DNA of 64,000 bases. It comes from Guadua angustifolia (taxonomy: Eukaryota; Streptophyta; Magnoliopsida; Poales; Poaceae). Of this stretch, positions 35,851 through 47,529 are shown one piece after another. The position numbers and the translations under genes are program-made. Within the stretch, counting starts at the first letter, position 1, and each line of letters starts with the position of its first letter. The DNA is taken from positions 9,793,890-9,857,889 of the forward strand of contig CM070504.1 in the NCBI GenBank assembly GCA_036346375.1. Reading direction: 5' to 3'. A model generated the notes under the pieces. That model worked only from the letters and a program-made list of their open reading frames with translations. It made no database searches and was not told where the DNA came from.

Positions 35851-36774
35851 GTTAACTAGGAGGTTGCCGAACTTAATAAAAATTTCTAAGCAAAGACCTC
35901 CCTAAAACTAGGACATCCACACACAGACAAGCGTAAGAATACATATGGATTCAACCATTTGACAGCTAATGTAATAATAGAATGTAAGCTCAGATCTCAC
36001 ATATGAACATGTACAAGATACGAATAAAGCAATTAGCATAAAGCTCATATTGATTGTTTGAATGTTCTCGATGTCAAGTTGCCTTAAAGGCCCTCCTCGC
36101 CACAATGGACAAGTAATAGACTAGATTGTGACAACTTTATCTCAATAATGATTTAATACTTGACAAAGTTAAGTATAAATCTACTCAATTGGTTATCTTA
36201 TATGCATATTCACTAACTAACATATAAAGACAGTTTGCAATAGACAACCAAAGAAATCAAAACTCCACTAAACCACCACCCAAGGCATCCTCCAAACTAA
36301 TTATCTGGGCACCAAAAACAACCACAAAGACCATCGCTTCCTAGCCAACCGTAACAAAGACATTTTAACTAGTTATCGCCATCGGGCTCTAAACAACCGT
36401 AAAACAAACATCATCCTTGATCACCAAAGAAAAGACCTTTTCAACCAACATCAAAAACTCGATTCGATCAACCACTCTTCCAAAGAACCTCAATCATCGC
36501 CAACTCACACTAATCAAATATATATATATATGAAAGTGAAATTGATCGCTAAGATTTGTTGTCACAATTAGTCTATTCCATCCCCTAAATCATCATCGAA
36601 CATTAAGCCCACACACAAGGTCCCTAAGCCGCAGACGACCGCCCTTTGCAAGACCGAAAAATAGAGCAAATGGTCAGCAAAGGCTCTCCAGATCGAGAAA
36701 CGGCCTCTAGCTCGATGGCTAGTCCCCGTAAATACTCACGGTTGAAGCCCGAGATGCACAAGAACACACCGAGG

Positions 36775-36915
36775 GGAGCACGCCGATGCCGGGAGGACGC
36801 CGATCGAAGGGGAGGACGCCGAGGCCGGGAGGACGCCGAGGCGGGGAGGACGCCGGGAGGGGAGGACGCCGAGGCCGTGGAGGACGCCGAGGGGAGGACG
36901 CCGAGGGGAGGCCGC
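36775..36915. repeat. Purine-rich minisatellite (GGGAGGACGCCGAGG)n
   Basis: About eight imperfect units of 15-18 bp. On the minus strand it would read Pro/Arg/Ser/Ala-rich in all frames. It lies just upstream of an internal array of CACTA-type repeats. Confidence 0.85.
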
Positions 36916-36979
36916 CATGAGGCAAAACGCCTCAAAGGGTTAGGGTTTGGCGCACAGTGAATGAGCTCTGCACGGAGAG

Positions 36980-37340
36980 ATATATAGAGAGAGCACATCA
37001 CGCATGCCTATAATATAACGCTCAGGATGAGATATCTGCACGGTTCTATAATAGAACTCAGTGATGTTGAAATATCGCTGCACGGTTCTATAATAGAACA
37101 AACAGGATGTTGAAATATCATGCATTTGGTTCTATAATAGAACACGGATGTTTAGCTATCGCGACGGTTTTATAATAGTACCGCTCGTGATGTTGGCGAC
37201 ATCACGGACGGTTATATAATATAACCGCTCGATGTTGAGATATCACTGCATTTGTTAGGTAACATAACCGTCATGATAAATAACATCACTGCATCGTTAT
37301 GTTAAAGAACCGCTCGTGATATATACTGCTCATCGACATT
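36980..37340. repeat. Internal array of CACTA subterminal-type repeats
   Basis: Units such as GGTTCTATAATAGAAC, CATCACGGACGGTTATATAA and AACCGCTCGTGATGTTG recur about every 50 bp, resembling the right-end array at 41570-41950 more than the left end. It sits between the two CACTA genes. Confidence 0.8.
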
Positions 37341-37760
37341 CACTTGTTTGCCTGGGCCAACGACTCTTGTCTCGTGCCACTTTGTTGTATCTTTCGGGAA
37401 AGTTGTCTTTAACAGAATATCGACTGTACTGTGGTTGAAGTGGAGATTCTAATCCTCAATTCAAACCCTAAAATCTGAGAGCAATCACATACAACTATTT
37501 CCATATTGCCAAAGTAGACATGATTCTGTTCTTATACTTGCATCTTTTCCATCAATCCAGATGCTTCACAATTAAGCTACTTACAAAGATCATCACAATC
37601 ATATGTACAAAGCATGATGGGTCGTATCATCTTTACAATAGCATTAATGTAATATTATTACATATGAAAATTAGTAAGCATGATGACAATGCACCCTTCT
37701 CATAACTACGCCGCCACATGCTTATTCTTTTGTACGAAAATTAGCCCTTCATGATGATCG
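37341..37760. other. CACTA spacer between the TNP2 end and the internal array
   Basis: No open frame of interest; AT-rich. Confidence 0.4.
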
Positions 37761-40700
37761 ACGCGTGTAGCTTGCTTCCTCGTGTTGTTCTTCGGGACCA
37801 GATGTCATTTCCGATAGGTGGCAACTCATCAAATTGATTGTACTCTTCCTCATCTACTACATTCTCAACTCCGACAATTCTCCTTTTTCCTCAAGAACTA
37901 CGTGGCGCTTCTTGTTGGACGGGTCGGCTACATAGAAGACTTGAACAACTTGGTTAGCGAGTACGTAATGGTTCATCTTGGTATTCGACACGCTCGAGGT
38001 CCACAAGAGTGATGCCATTCTTGTCAACCTTCACGCGCCGGAGGTGGACCCAACGGCACCGAAATAGGGAATCTTGAAAAGTACATAGTCGAGCTCCCAT
38101 ATCTCCTCTATGAACCCATAGTAGGAGCTCCTCGTCAACCCGGTATTATTGAATGCATCTATGCGACACCGCTGCTCGTTTGTGCTCTTCATGTCCCGAT
38201 CTCTAGTGTAAAATGTGTACCCATTTAAGTCATATCCTTTCCATATGACAACCGTAAAAGTTGGTCCTTTTGCCAACCATGTCAACAGAGTCATCCGACG
38301 AGCTCTCAAAGGATAGGTCGCCCTTCAACCATTTGTTGAATCAAGGTTATGTTGCCTCGTGATCCAAGACTCTCGCCAGGCTGGATTCTCTTGCCTTAGC
38401 CATTGCTTGTGCTCGACGATATAGGCCGACACTATAGCCATGTGTTGCAAAACCGTGAAATGGGCTCGAGCATACGCAACCGAATCAGCGTGATTGCTTT
38501 CTTCCGATGGTCCCGACACTCGAGCCTCCTCATGGCGAGATCGAGGCACACCTATTGGTTCGACCGGGCCATGTAATCGACGCAGAACTCGACGGCCTCT
38601 TCTCGTTGTATAACCTTCGACAATGCTACCTCCGGACGAGATCGATTCCAGACGAAGACTTGAGAATTCTATGTACCTCTCGAACGGGTACATGCTACGA
38701 GGAACACCGCCCGATATCTTTATCTCTCGCACAAGGTGAACAATGAGATGGACCATGATATCGAAAAATGATGGAGGGAAATATATCTCAAGATTACATA
38801 GAGTCATCACCACCTCACTTGCAGAGCATCTAGTCCTTCGATCGATGACCTTCTCGAGCGATTGTGTTAAAGAAATAACACGCCTAGTGATTGTCTCTGA
38901 CCTTGACCGCAAAATACTTCTAATTGCGATGTGGAGCATCTGTGTCATCAAGACATGACAATCATGAGACTTCATGCCGTTAAGCAATTTCAAATCTTGC
39001 AACTAAACAAGTCTCTTCATGTTGAGGAGTAACCGACGGAACTTTCACACCATGCAAGCACCGCACGCTTCAGCTTCTTTCGCCTTTGACAGAGTATAAC
39101 AAGGTGTTCCAAGCACGCACGGCCTTTATCGCCTCTTTCGGTGCTAATTCAGGTCTTATGCCCATATCGACCAAGTCAAGCCGCATGCTGATACCATCCT
39201 TTGTTTTACCCTTAATGTTGAGTAAGAGACCAATCACGCCGTCACGTACATTCTTCTCACGCATGACATCGATGCAAAGGCTAACTTCTAGGTGCTCCCA
39301 AGAAGGTAGGTCCTGCATATTGATCTCTTCTTCCACATGCTCTTTTCACGGGTACTTGACTTACGCCCTTTCCATACGCAACATCCAAATCCTTAACAAT
39401 GTCATGAACATCTCTCCCGCCAAACGCCTTTGAGCTGGACTATTTTCGCTCCTTCCGTTAAAAGTTGCTTCATCTTGCGATATGGGTGATTCCTCCAAGG
39501 AACCTACGGTGACGCATGTACACGGTTTTATGGGAGTGATTCACCATAAACTCTCAGATCATCTAAGCAAAGGAGTGCGTGCTTTGGTTCCTTTTGTACC
39601 GCCCGACAGTTAGCAAGGGCAGGTAATCATTTATGGTGCGTAACAACAAGCAAAGGCAAAGTAAAGTTCTCTCGCTTGTACAAGATCCCATACGTGTACC
39701 CCAGAACCCACAAGTGTTTTTAGATCTTCCACCAATGGAGCTAGGTACACATCAATATCGCTCCTGTGTTGTTTCGGTCCTTGGATAAGCATGCATAACA
39801 TAATGTACTTCCGCTTCATACACAACCAAGGAGGAAGGTTGTAGATACAGAGATTTACGCCAAGTGCTATGCCTACGCTCATGTTACCGAAAGGATTCAT
39901 TCCATCCAGACTAATCCAAACCTTATATTTCTGATCCGCACCGAATTCTTGAAAGCTCCTGCCGATGTTTCTCCACCGGATGGAATCAGCAGGTGCCTTA
40001 GCATTCCATCATTCTTACGCCTCAAAGTGCCAACGCAATGCTTTTGCCTCCTTTGGGTTCGCAAACAAACGCTTCAAACGGGAATTATAGGCGATACCAT
40101 GCCACCTTAGCAGAGGACCTTCTTTCACCTCAATGCTCTCGCCATCATCATCTGAATGACTCTTACGCTTGTACCGGATGCGTTGCACACCGACATATAT
40201 GCAAGTTTGTGTACTCTTTGCAGACAGATACAAATGCTTGACAGCATGAATTCTTTCTACTTCCATTCCCAAGGGACAAAGAACCCGCTTGGCTTTGTAG
40301 GTACTTGTCGGCAACTCGCTTCCTCTCGAAGCATGTCCGCCAATAGACGAATAAAGACTGTGGAAACTCTTGTCTGACCAACCGCTGCTTGCCTTCAATT
40401 TGAGTAGTTGAAGCACGGATGATAACCTTGTGTATTTCAACTTGCACCCCGCGAACAAAGGTTTCTCCGAGTCCTCCATTAAGCCCCGAACTGCCCATAT
40501 TCCCCGTCATCAAGGTTTCTTCGCATCGCGAAAGCATCCGATCCAAATTGTCATCGGCAACCCGTCCTCATCGGAAGCACAATCGATATGATCATCCGAC
40601 ATATCATTGACATCGCCGATTTATATTAACACTACTTGTCGCTTCCTCAGATATTGTGCTCTTCGCCATGATCGGTCCAACATGTATAGCCCCTTTGAAA

Positions 40701-40894
40701 CCCCTTCAATCAAGTGTGCTTCGATCATACCGAAGTTTCAAACATCTTCAGATTTTCGCAATCAATGCACGGACATGACATGAATTGCACCCCTTATTAA
40801 ACATATCCTCCTCTCGCAGCTCTTTTGAAAGTGGAGACGCCATTAAGGTACTCAAGACTCAGACGGTTCTCAACAGACATCCACTTCGATCCAT
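37760..40894 (-). pseudogene. TNP2-type CACTA transposase, broken
   Basis: The start codon is at 40894-40892, with a frameshift a few codons later. Recognisable in order: TRLSSVLQLLKLKASSGWSD and RRYKRKS-like text (40015-40546), RLFANPKEAKALRWH (about 40040), MNPFGNMS and LPPWLCMKRKYIML (39631-39900), LDLVDMGIRPELAP (39070-39336), LNGMKSHDCHVLMTQMLHIA and YFPPSFFDIMVHLIVHLVRE (38325-39002, DUF4218-like), and YGFIEEIWELDYVLFKIP (38031-38309, DUF4216-like). These are the standard blocks of plant TNP2 transposases. At least six interruptions. Confidence 0.9.
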
Positions 40895-41569
40895 CTACGC
40901 TACACATGTAACACTTAGTGTTAAATATTATGCACTGTGTGTAGTGCGATGCACACATTCTTAAACTAATTATGCAATTACATACCTTAATTACATCACA
41001 AAGAAATAATTAACACAATTCAAATTAATCTTCAATATAATAATGAAATTAGAACCCATTACTAACCTTAGATTACCAAAAGACTTGAATTGATCTATAA
41101 GCTAGATCTAAACAATCTTTAAATTCTATCTTAACAAGCTAGCTAGCTACATCATGATCGAATATTATATTATGCAAATAGAACCATTACTAGCTAACCT
41201 TATTCATCAAACAACCAACACATGGTTCTAGCTACAAGATAGATCTTAAAAAATCATCAAATTCCCTCCTTATCAAGATAGATGTTGAATATAATGCAAT
41301 TAAAACACAAGACTAACCAAATATCACAAACAACATATGGATCCAACTACAATTAAACTAGATCTAATCAAACAATCTTTAAATTAATTCTGTCCTAACA
41401 AACCCAGATATTGAATTCGATGCGCATGCAATTAGAGAACTCATTACTAACCTTAGATCACCAAAATCAAATGAATCTAATATCACCCTTCAAATCAATG
41501 GCTTTTTTCAAAAATCGCCCACTTCTACAAACCGCCACTAAGCATAGAAACCAAACCCTATAAACGAAG
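40895..41569. other. CACTA 5' leader of the transposase, AT-rich
   Basis: Three loosely similar AT-rich blocks with the phrase CTAACCTTA(G/T)AT(T/C)A and 'ACAATCTTTAAATT' repeated (41060-41480); no coding signal. Confidence 0.5.
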
Positions 41570-41950
41570 TGGATGTGGATCGAGGCTCGCTTTTACGGAG
41601 ACGGTATTATCACGCACGGTTTTATATTACGTACGCCTCGTGATACAAGAATATCGCAGACGGTTTCTAAATATAACCGTCGTAATGATTATCAGATATT
41701 ACAGACGGTTGTGTTATATAACCGTCAGGATATCACTGACGTTTTACTCAAACCGCTCGTAATGAGTATCAGAGCTATCACTGCATTTGCTATATTTAGA
41801 AACCGCTCGTGATATTTCTTGTATCACGCATTTACCGTAATATAAAACCGCTTGTGATATATGCACCGACGGTTTGAGTACATAACCGCTCAGGATGTTT
41901 TGATATTACGACGGTTTTTCAAAACCGCTCGTGATCGTAAGGCCCGATAT
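41570..41950. repeat. Right subterminal repeat array of the CACTA element
   Basis: AACCGCTCGTGAT, ATCACTGCATTT and AACCGTCGTAATG-type units every 25-45 bp. The spelling differs from the left end (AACCGTCTGTGAT), see findings. Confidence 0.85.
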
Positions 41951-41972
41951 AAGCCTCGCTGTAGTAGTGCCA

Positions 41973-42100
41973 TGTAAGGCCTGTACGGTCAGTCGGTGCA
42001 TTAAATGCACTTGTCAGTGGTCGTTGCCACTAAGGGTCGGTGCTACCGCCCAACTGGGATCAGTAACACTGAGTCTTTTTATTTTCAGCTCGGCCAAATG
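41973..42100. mobile_element. Left part of an unidentified repeat interrupted by the LTR element
   Basis: GGTCGGTGCTACCGCCCAACTGGGATCAGTAACACTGAG resembles, in motif and style, the segment right of the LTR element (50145-50330: GACGGTGCTATTGCTGATTGGTAGCACTG). The two halves join across the GGTAC target site. Confidence 0.45.
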
Positions 42101-42105
42101 GGTAC

Positions 42106-42795
42106 TGTCGACGATCAGGATCGCCGGACCGCAAAAGTAAAGGGGGGTGAGTCGTGTATGCGAGACCCAAAACATGCTTCACTCACCGAGGGAATCGGTT
42201 CGCTACTTCTTTGGTCGGGAGGAGAGAAAAAAGGGCAGGACACAGAGAATTATACTGGTTCGAGCCCCTGTGAAGGTAAAAGCTCTACTCCAGTCTCGTC
42301 CTGAGGCAAGGAATTTACTATGTTTGAGTACAAGTGTTCGCTCTTTAGCTTGAGCTCTAGTGAATTCTATATTGAATGTGTCTATTGTCTTGTTGCTGGA
42401 ACTGCATGTAGCGCATTCGCCTCAAAGGGGTTTTATACCTCTCCCGGCCGTTACCAGAAACGGCCGGGAGATATTCCCAGAGAAGTGGCTTGATGCGCAC
42501 CAAAGGTGGGCGGTAACCATTCCGGATCTGGCGCCCACGTCCGCTTTAACCCTGACATTTAAGGTCTTGGTAACTGCCGAGTAAGCGCATGTTTTGGAAC
42601 CTGGGATAAACTCCCCCAAGCAGGAGCCAAATCCTTGGTTGAGGTCGTGCAGGAGTGGAAGCCTTGCCCCTCAAGCTCGAGGTCGTGCGGGAGTCGCGCA
42701 GCCTAGGTCGCGGTCGGAGACTTCACGGCCCAACCCCGAGCTAGGGGCCCCGTTGACCATTTGTTGACCTGTCAGAGATTTCTCAGTCCCCGACA
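42106..42795 (-). repeat. LTR of element 2 (3' LTR in element orientation)
   Basis: Aligns over its full length with 49452-50139; by eye about 55-60 differences, most of them transitions, so roughly 8 percent divergence. Confidence 0.95.
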
Positions 42796-43220
42796 GCTAG
42801 CCCCCGAGACTCAAGGTCGTGTCAGGCACCTGGGATGACCTCGAGCCTCATGATATGGACAGAGGGGACGATCTTCTGGTCGCCCCGAGCTCTAGGTCGA
42901 GATCAGGTGGAGACCAATGAAAGGGCTCCAGAATCGCTACACCTGGCGCCCCTTGGACTTCAAAATCCTGGTACGGACATGATCAGGCAGCCGAATCACT
43001 TGTAACGCCTCGATTCTGCCGCTCAATCCTTAATTACGCTTGTCGAATTGCCACCGGCACGCCTTTTGAGATGCCTTAACCTCCAGCCGGCAACGAATAG
43101 GGCTTATAAAACCCGAGCCAGCAGCGACCTTGAAAAAACTCCTGGCCTTCCTCATCTTTTGTCTTCCAACCTTCTGTTCGAGCCCTTCTTCTTCCTTTGA
43201 CCAAACACCAATCGACCGTT

Positions 43221-45303
43221 ATGGCCAAACTCGGAAAGAGTTCCCTATCAGCGACGAGGATGAAGGAGCTCGAAAGCCTCGGGTTGCTGGACCCAGCGAC
43301 GTGGCGGCTGCCAGGCGGGGAGACTGAGCCGCAGCCATGGGACGACGAACTCATTAGCACTGAGCACTACATGCTCTTCGGCTTGCGGACACCGGAGAGT
43401 GACTTCTTGGTAGCAGTTCTCACCCAATGCGAGATAGAACTCATCAATCTAGTGCCAAACTCTATCCTCCTCCTTTCCATCTTCTCCTACCTGTGCGAGG
43501 GGTTCCTCGGGATCCTTCCCACTCCCTCTCTTTTCTTCCGCTTCTTTTCTTTGTTCCGCACCGAGAAGGATCCCGTGATCGGATGCTTCTACTTCCGGCT
43601 GTGAGCAGGGCTTCCTTGGTCCTTCCCCAAAATCTGCTCTCGGGACTCCCTCGGCCCGTGGACCGAGCGGTGGTTCTACTTGAAGAGGGGTGAAGACGGC
43701 GCACTGGCGTACGACGGAACCCCCATCACCGACAAGAGGCAGCCCCTGGAGGCGGACGACCTGAAGGTCGACCAAGAGTCCATCGCCGCCATCCATATCT
43801 GCACTACGCATGGCCTCACCGGGCAGGCCATCGCCAACGACTTCCTGCGGGGCCGGGTGTTCCCTCTGCGAAAGAGGGAGCACCCGTTCTACGAGATCAA
43901 AGGCCATGATGACCTCACCCGCGAAGGAACATCTGGTAATTCTTCTCGTTCTGTAGCTTGCTCGAATTCAATCTTTGGTCTTCTCTTACGACTTTGTCCT
44001 TCCAGCAGCGCAGAAGGAATCCTGGATTGCGGCCAGGATGACCGAAATGTTCGGGAAGACGGCGCACGACTATACGATCGACGACCCTATCCCGAAGAAC
44101 GTGCTGCGCCGAAGTGCCGAGGTAAGTCAATTCGGGTTACGACTTAGCTCGTGCAAGCTTAGGGCTTTCTTCTGATCTTCCGAATGTGCTCACAGGACCA
44201 CGAAGAGTTGTTCTGAACGGTGAAGAGGATGCTGCCGTTGCCCGGGGTGTGGTTACCCACACCGTGCCTGCCGCGGTCGTCCCAACCATCGCGGTCGAAG
44301 TGAACCCTGTCGTCGAGGTCGGTAACGCTTTGATTGGGGCCAGCGTGGAAGGTCGCGCCGAAGACCGGGCCAAGACTTCCGCAGAAGAGGGAGCCGGAGA
44401 TGCCCCGACCATGAAGGTCGAGACCGACCCGGTTGACGGAGCCAAGCTCGGGGGTAGGTCGGGCCTTCCGGGGGAGGAAGCCCGAGACGAGGTCACCACC
44501 GTGCGGTGCTCAAGATCTTCGCCAGTAACCCAATGCAAGGCAGAGGGTCGCACCACACCGAGGCGCGGGCAAGAGAGTTCATTGAACCTCACCTGCTAAG
44601 ACTTCAAAGGCTGACTTAGCCAGGTATGAAGCTTCCTCCTACTCTTGATAAATCTTAGTTCGAGTCTTTTTTTTTGACAAAGACTATGTCTCTTCCAAAT
44701 TCCATAGGCCATCGAACTCGTCGCCCAAGGACTGCAAGGTTTTCAGATGCATTCCGATGCATTGAAGATCTTTCTCGACTTGGTGGAGGAGCGGGAGAGG
44801 CAGCGGTTCAGGCTCATAGAGACTTTGGAGATCGAGCAAGAGGAGGCCGGGCGCAAGGCGGCAGCCCACTCTGCTGAACTTGCCGCCCTCCGCCAGACGA
44901 TAAAGGCGCTCGAGACCACCCACGCATCCGAACTCGACCAGGCCGTCAACACCGAACGCGATCATGTGTACAAGGCCGTGGAGGAGGAGCGCACGCGGTC
45001 GGCCAGAGCGCTCGAAGCCGAATGAGCCAAGGCGGAGGAGATGATGAAGGCGGCTGCAAACCAAGCGGCCATCCCGACGAAGGCCTCTGTCGAGCTCGAG
45101 GCTAAAGTCGTCGAACTCGAGGAGAAGTTGGGGCGAGCAACCAGGACAGTGAAGAGCGCCCTGGCCCAGCTCCAGGACGAGCGAAGCCGCACCGCCGACG
45201 CTGCAGCCGAAGCTCTTTGTCTCCAAGGCGAGTTGTCGACCTTAAGGGCTAAGGTCGCCAAGCTTGAGCAAGAAAAACTTACCCGCGACATGGCTGACCT
45301 GTA
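43221..45303 (+). pseudogene. Antisense ORF of element 2, gypsy-type transposon domain with C-terminal coiled coil
   Basis: ATG at 43221. The first segment has NLVPNSILLLSIFSYLCEGF and LGILPTPSLFFRFFSLFR, matching the PF04195-type domain; after a frameshift near 43600, 43680-43925 reads DDLKVDQESIAAIH and GRVFPLRKREHPFYE. The tail (44747-45303) is Glu/Ala/Leu heptad-like (LALRQTIKALE style, VVELEEKLGRATRT) with one stop at 45023-45025. Introns may separate 43925, 44000-44125, 44180-44590 and 44740. It is transcribed, if at all, opposite to gag-pol. Function unknown. Confidence 0.65.
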
Positions 45304-46167
45304 GTTAGGGTTAGACCTGGCATTTTGTAATTTGTAAGGTAAAAGATTAATGAAACAAAGTTGTTTTGACGAAAACGAGCTCACGTCCCTGCTTGTTTCC
45401 CTTCTTTACTCTTTTGTCGCGTACTTAGCCTGTTTCTGAGGTAGTGTTCCTACCCTCATCCAGCCCCCGTTGTGATCAAGGTCGAGCAACGCCGGTCTTA
45501 GGCGCAAGTGGAGAAACCTGCAAAGCCACAACCTGCCAGGTCAAGAAAAGGTCCACAGGGGAAACTGCTAAGCACAACACAGGCGTGTGAGAAGAGACTT
45601 AGCTCCGAAAATATTAATATCGTTCTTGGATTAGATCCTTGAATCCCGATCGCAACGAGTGCTTGTTCGATGGTCCCAAATGTGGACTTGGTTTAAACCC
45701 TTGCGCAGGGGGAACTGGGATACGAAGAGTTTCGGCTTATAAGTAGCTCGACCCCTGGGGATGAATTTTAAGCTTGCAACATTTGGGCCCAGATCCGAAA
45801 CACTCATACGCAGGTCGAATTCAGAAAAGATCACAGTCGTGAGCCCAGTTCGAGATATGAAAGAAAGAAAAAGGAACGCAAGGACCAACATAGCAAGTGG
45901 ATAATCAACTTTATTGAAATTTGAGACAAAGGTGTTACACATAGAATTTACGAAGTTGATCAATGTTCCACGAGCTCAAGAGCTCTTTGCCATTGGGCAT
46001 CGCTAGCCGGTAAGCCCCATGCGATCTGTTGAAACGACTTTATAGGGGCCCTCCCACTGTGGGGATAACTTGTTGGTGTTGGACAAGCCCTGAATTCATC
46101 TTTGGGCTAGGTCCCCAACAAGGAGCTCCCTAGGTCGTACCGACCGAGACGCATGTCTGCGAAGAGC

Positions 46168-47111
46168 CTACAGGTAATGCGCTGATCGTAGCAGTGCATG
46201 GCATCTTACTTCTTCTGCCAGGGTAAGGTCAAGGGACCACTCTTGCTCGAAGTCGACCTGGCCGACCAAGCTGACCCTAGCAAAGCCCAATGTGACCTCT
46301 GGAGGCAGGACGGCTTCAGTACTAAATACAAGCCAGAAGGGTGTGGACCCTGTTGCTCGGATGACCGTGGTACGAATAGACCATAAGACGGTGGAAAGTT
46401 CATCCACCCAGGTCTTGCCGTGTCGTTCGAGCTTATCTGATACTTGTTTCTTGACGCTTGAACGATCTGTCCATTGGCGCGTTCTGCTGCTCCATTGCTT
46501 TGCGGATGGATTACTGAAGCGTAACATACTTTGGTGCTAATGTCCTCGCAATACTCCTGGAATAGTTCACTGGTAAACTGTGTTCCATTGTCAGTAATAA
46601 TTCTGCATGGAACCCCATACCTGGTGACCACGAATAAGCGGAAGAACTTGACAGCCGCACGAGCTGTAATGGTCGAAATGGGTTCGGCCTCGATCCACTT
46701 GGTGAAGGTGTCGATGGCGACGAACAAGAATTTCTTCCCCCCCGACCGCTTGAGGGAAAGGGCCGAGGATATCCAGTCCCCACGTCGAGAAGGGCCAAGC
46801 GAGTGGGATGGTCTGGAGTGCATAAGTAGGTTGATGCGACTTCAGAGCATGGAATTGGCAGGCTCGACAGGCGCAGATGATGTTGCGAGTATCCTGAAGC
46901 GCCGTCGGCCAATAGAACCCCATACGGAAGGCCTTTCCAACCATCGTCCTGAAAGAAGAATGTGCTCTACAGAGGCCCGAGTGGTGACGCATTTCGTTAG
47001 GACTCCAAAAACATTTCGACGATAAAGTTTACCGTCTACGAGCTTGTATGAACTCGCCCGACGCTTGATCCTGCTCCTCTCGGCTAGATCGGACGGAAGT
47101 CCACCCTGCAC
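46168..47111 (-). pseudogene. Integrase of element 2 (broken)
   Basis: Minus-strand frames show CRACQFHALKSHQPTYALQT (zinc-binding end), FLFVAIDTFTKWIEAEPIST, ITDNGTQFTSELFQEYCED, YASVIHPQSNGAAERANGQI (Asp, Asp and Glu of the catalytic core) and WSIRTTVIRATGSTPFWLVF near the C-terminus, split over at least three frames. Confidence 0.85.
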
Positions 47112-47506
47112 TAGAAAGTTGTGGATTGGTTCAGCCCATGAGGGAATACCTTCAATGAGGACGACCGAGAAGGCGATGCCAAGGTCTCCAGGATGACATC
47201 CGGAGGAACTTCATCGTCGGACGACCCGAGCTTGGAGAGGAAATCGGCGCTGGAGTTGTCCTTCCTGGGAACATGTTTGATATCCAGGTTTTGGAACCAC
47301 TTCTCCATCTTACGCACTTCGGCGAGGTACTTGGTCATGGAACCCTCCGAGCACTGATAGCCTTTGTTGAATTGGTTGACGATAAGCTGGGAGTCGCCCT
47401 TGACGATCAACCGGCGCACACCCAGCGCCTTACAAGCCCGAAGCCCCGCCAGCAGAGCTTCATATTCTACTGCATTATTGGTTGCCGGAAATCCGAAACG
47501 AACCAC
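47111..47506 (-). pseudogene. Archaeal-type RNase H of element 2
   Basis: 131 open codons with ATNNAVEYEALLAGL, VKGDSQLIVNQFNKGYQCS and IKHVPRKDNSSADFLSKL. Same family as 20179-20685. The N-terminal strand with the first Asp is missing because of the deletion at about 47520. Confidence 0.85.
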
Positions 47507-47529
47507 ATACCTCAGAATGAGCCGCCGAA

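Larger units (their letters stand above)
31210..41969 (-). mobile_element. Complete CACTA (En/Spm) element, 10.76 kb
   Basis: Starts CACTACTACAG at 31210 and ends CTGTAGTAGTG at 41969, a perfect 11-bp terminal inverted repeat, flanked on both sides by CCA (31207-31209 and 41970-41972), the 3-bp duplication of CACTA elements. Subterminal arrays of TCACAGACGGTT-like units lie at both ends. The minus strand carries fragments of the TNP2 transposase (37.8-40.9 kb) and of a second ORF with plant-transposase and Ulp1-protease-like parts (33.3-35.6 kb). All frames are broken, so it is probably immobile unless helped in trans. Confidence 0.95.

Noticed and set aside
36624..37001. Pro/Ser-rich minus frame
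   Set aside because: Product of the GGGAGGACGCCGAGG minisatellite; open in several frames.
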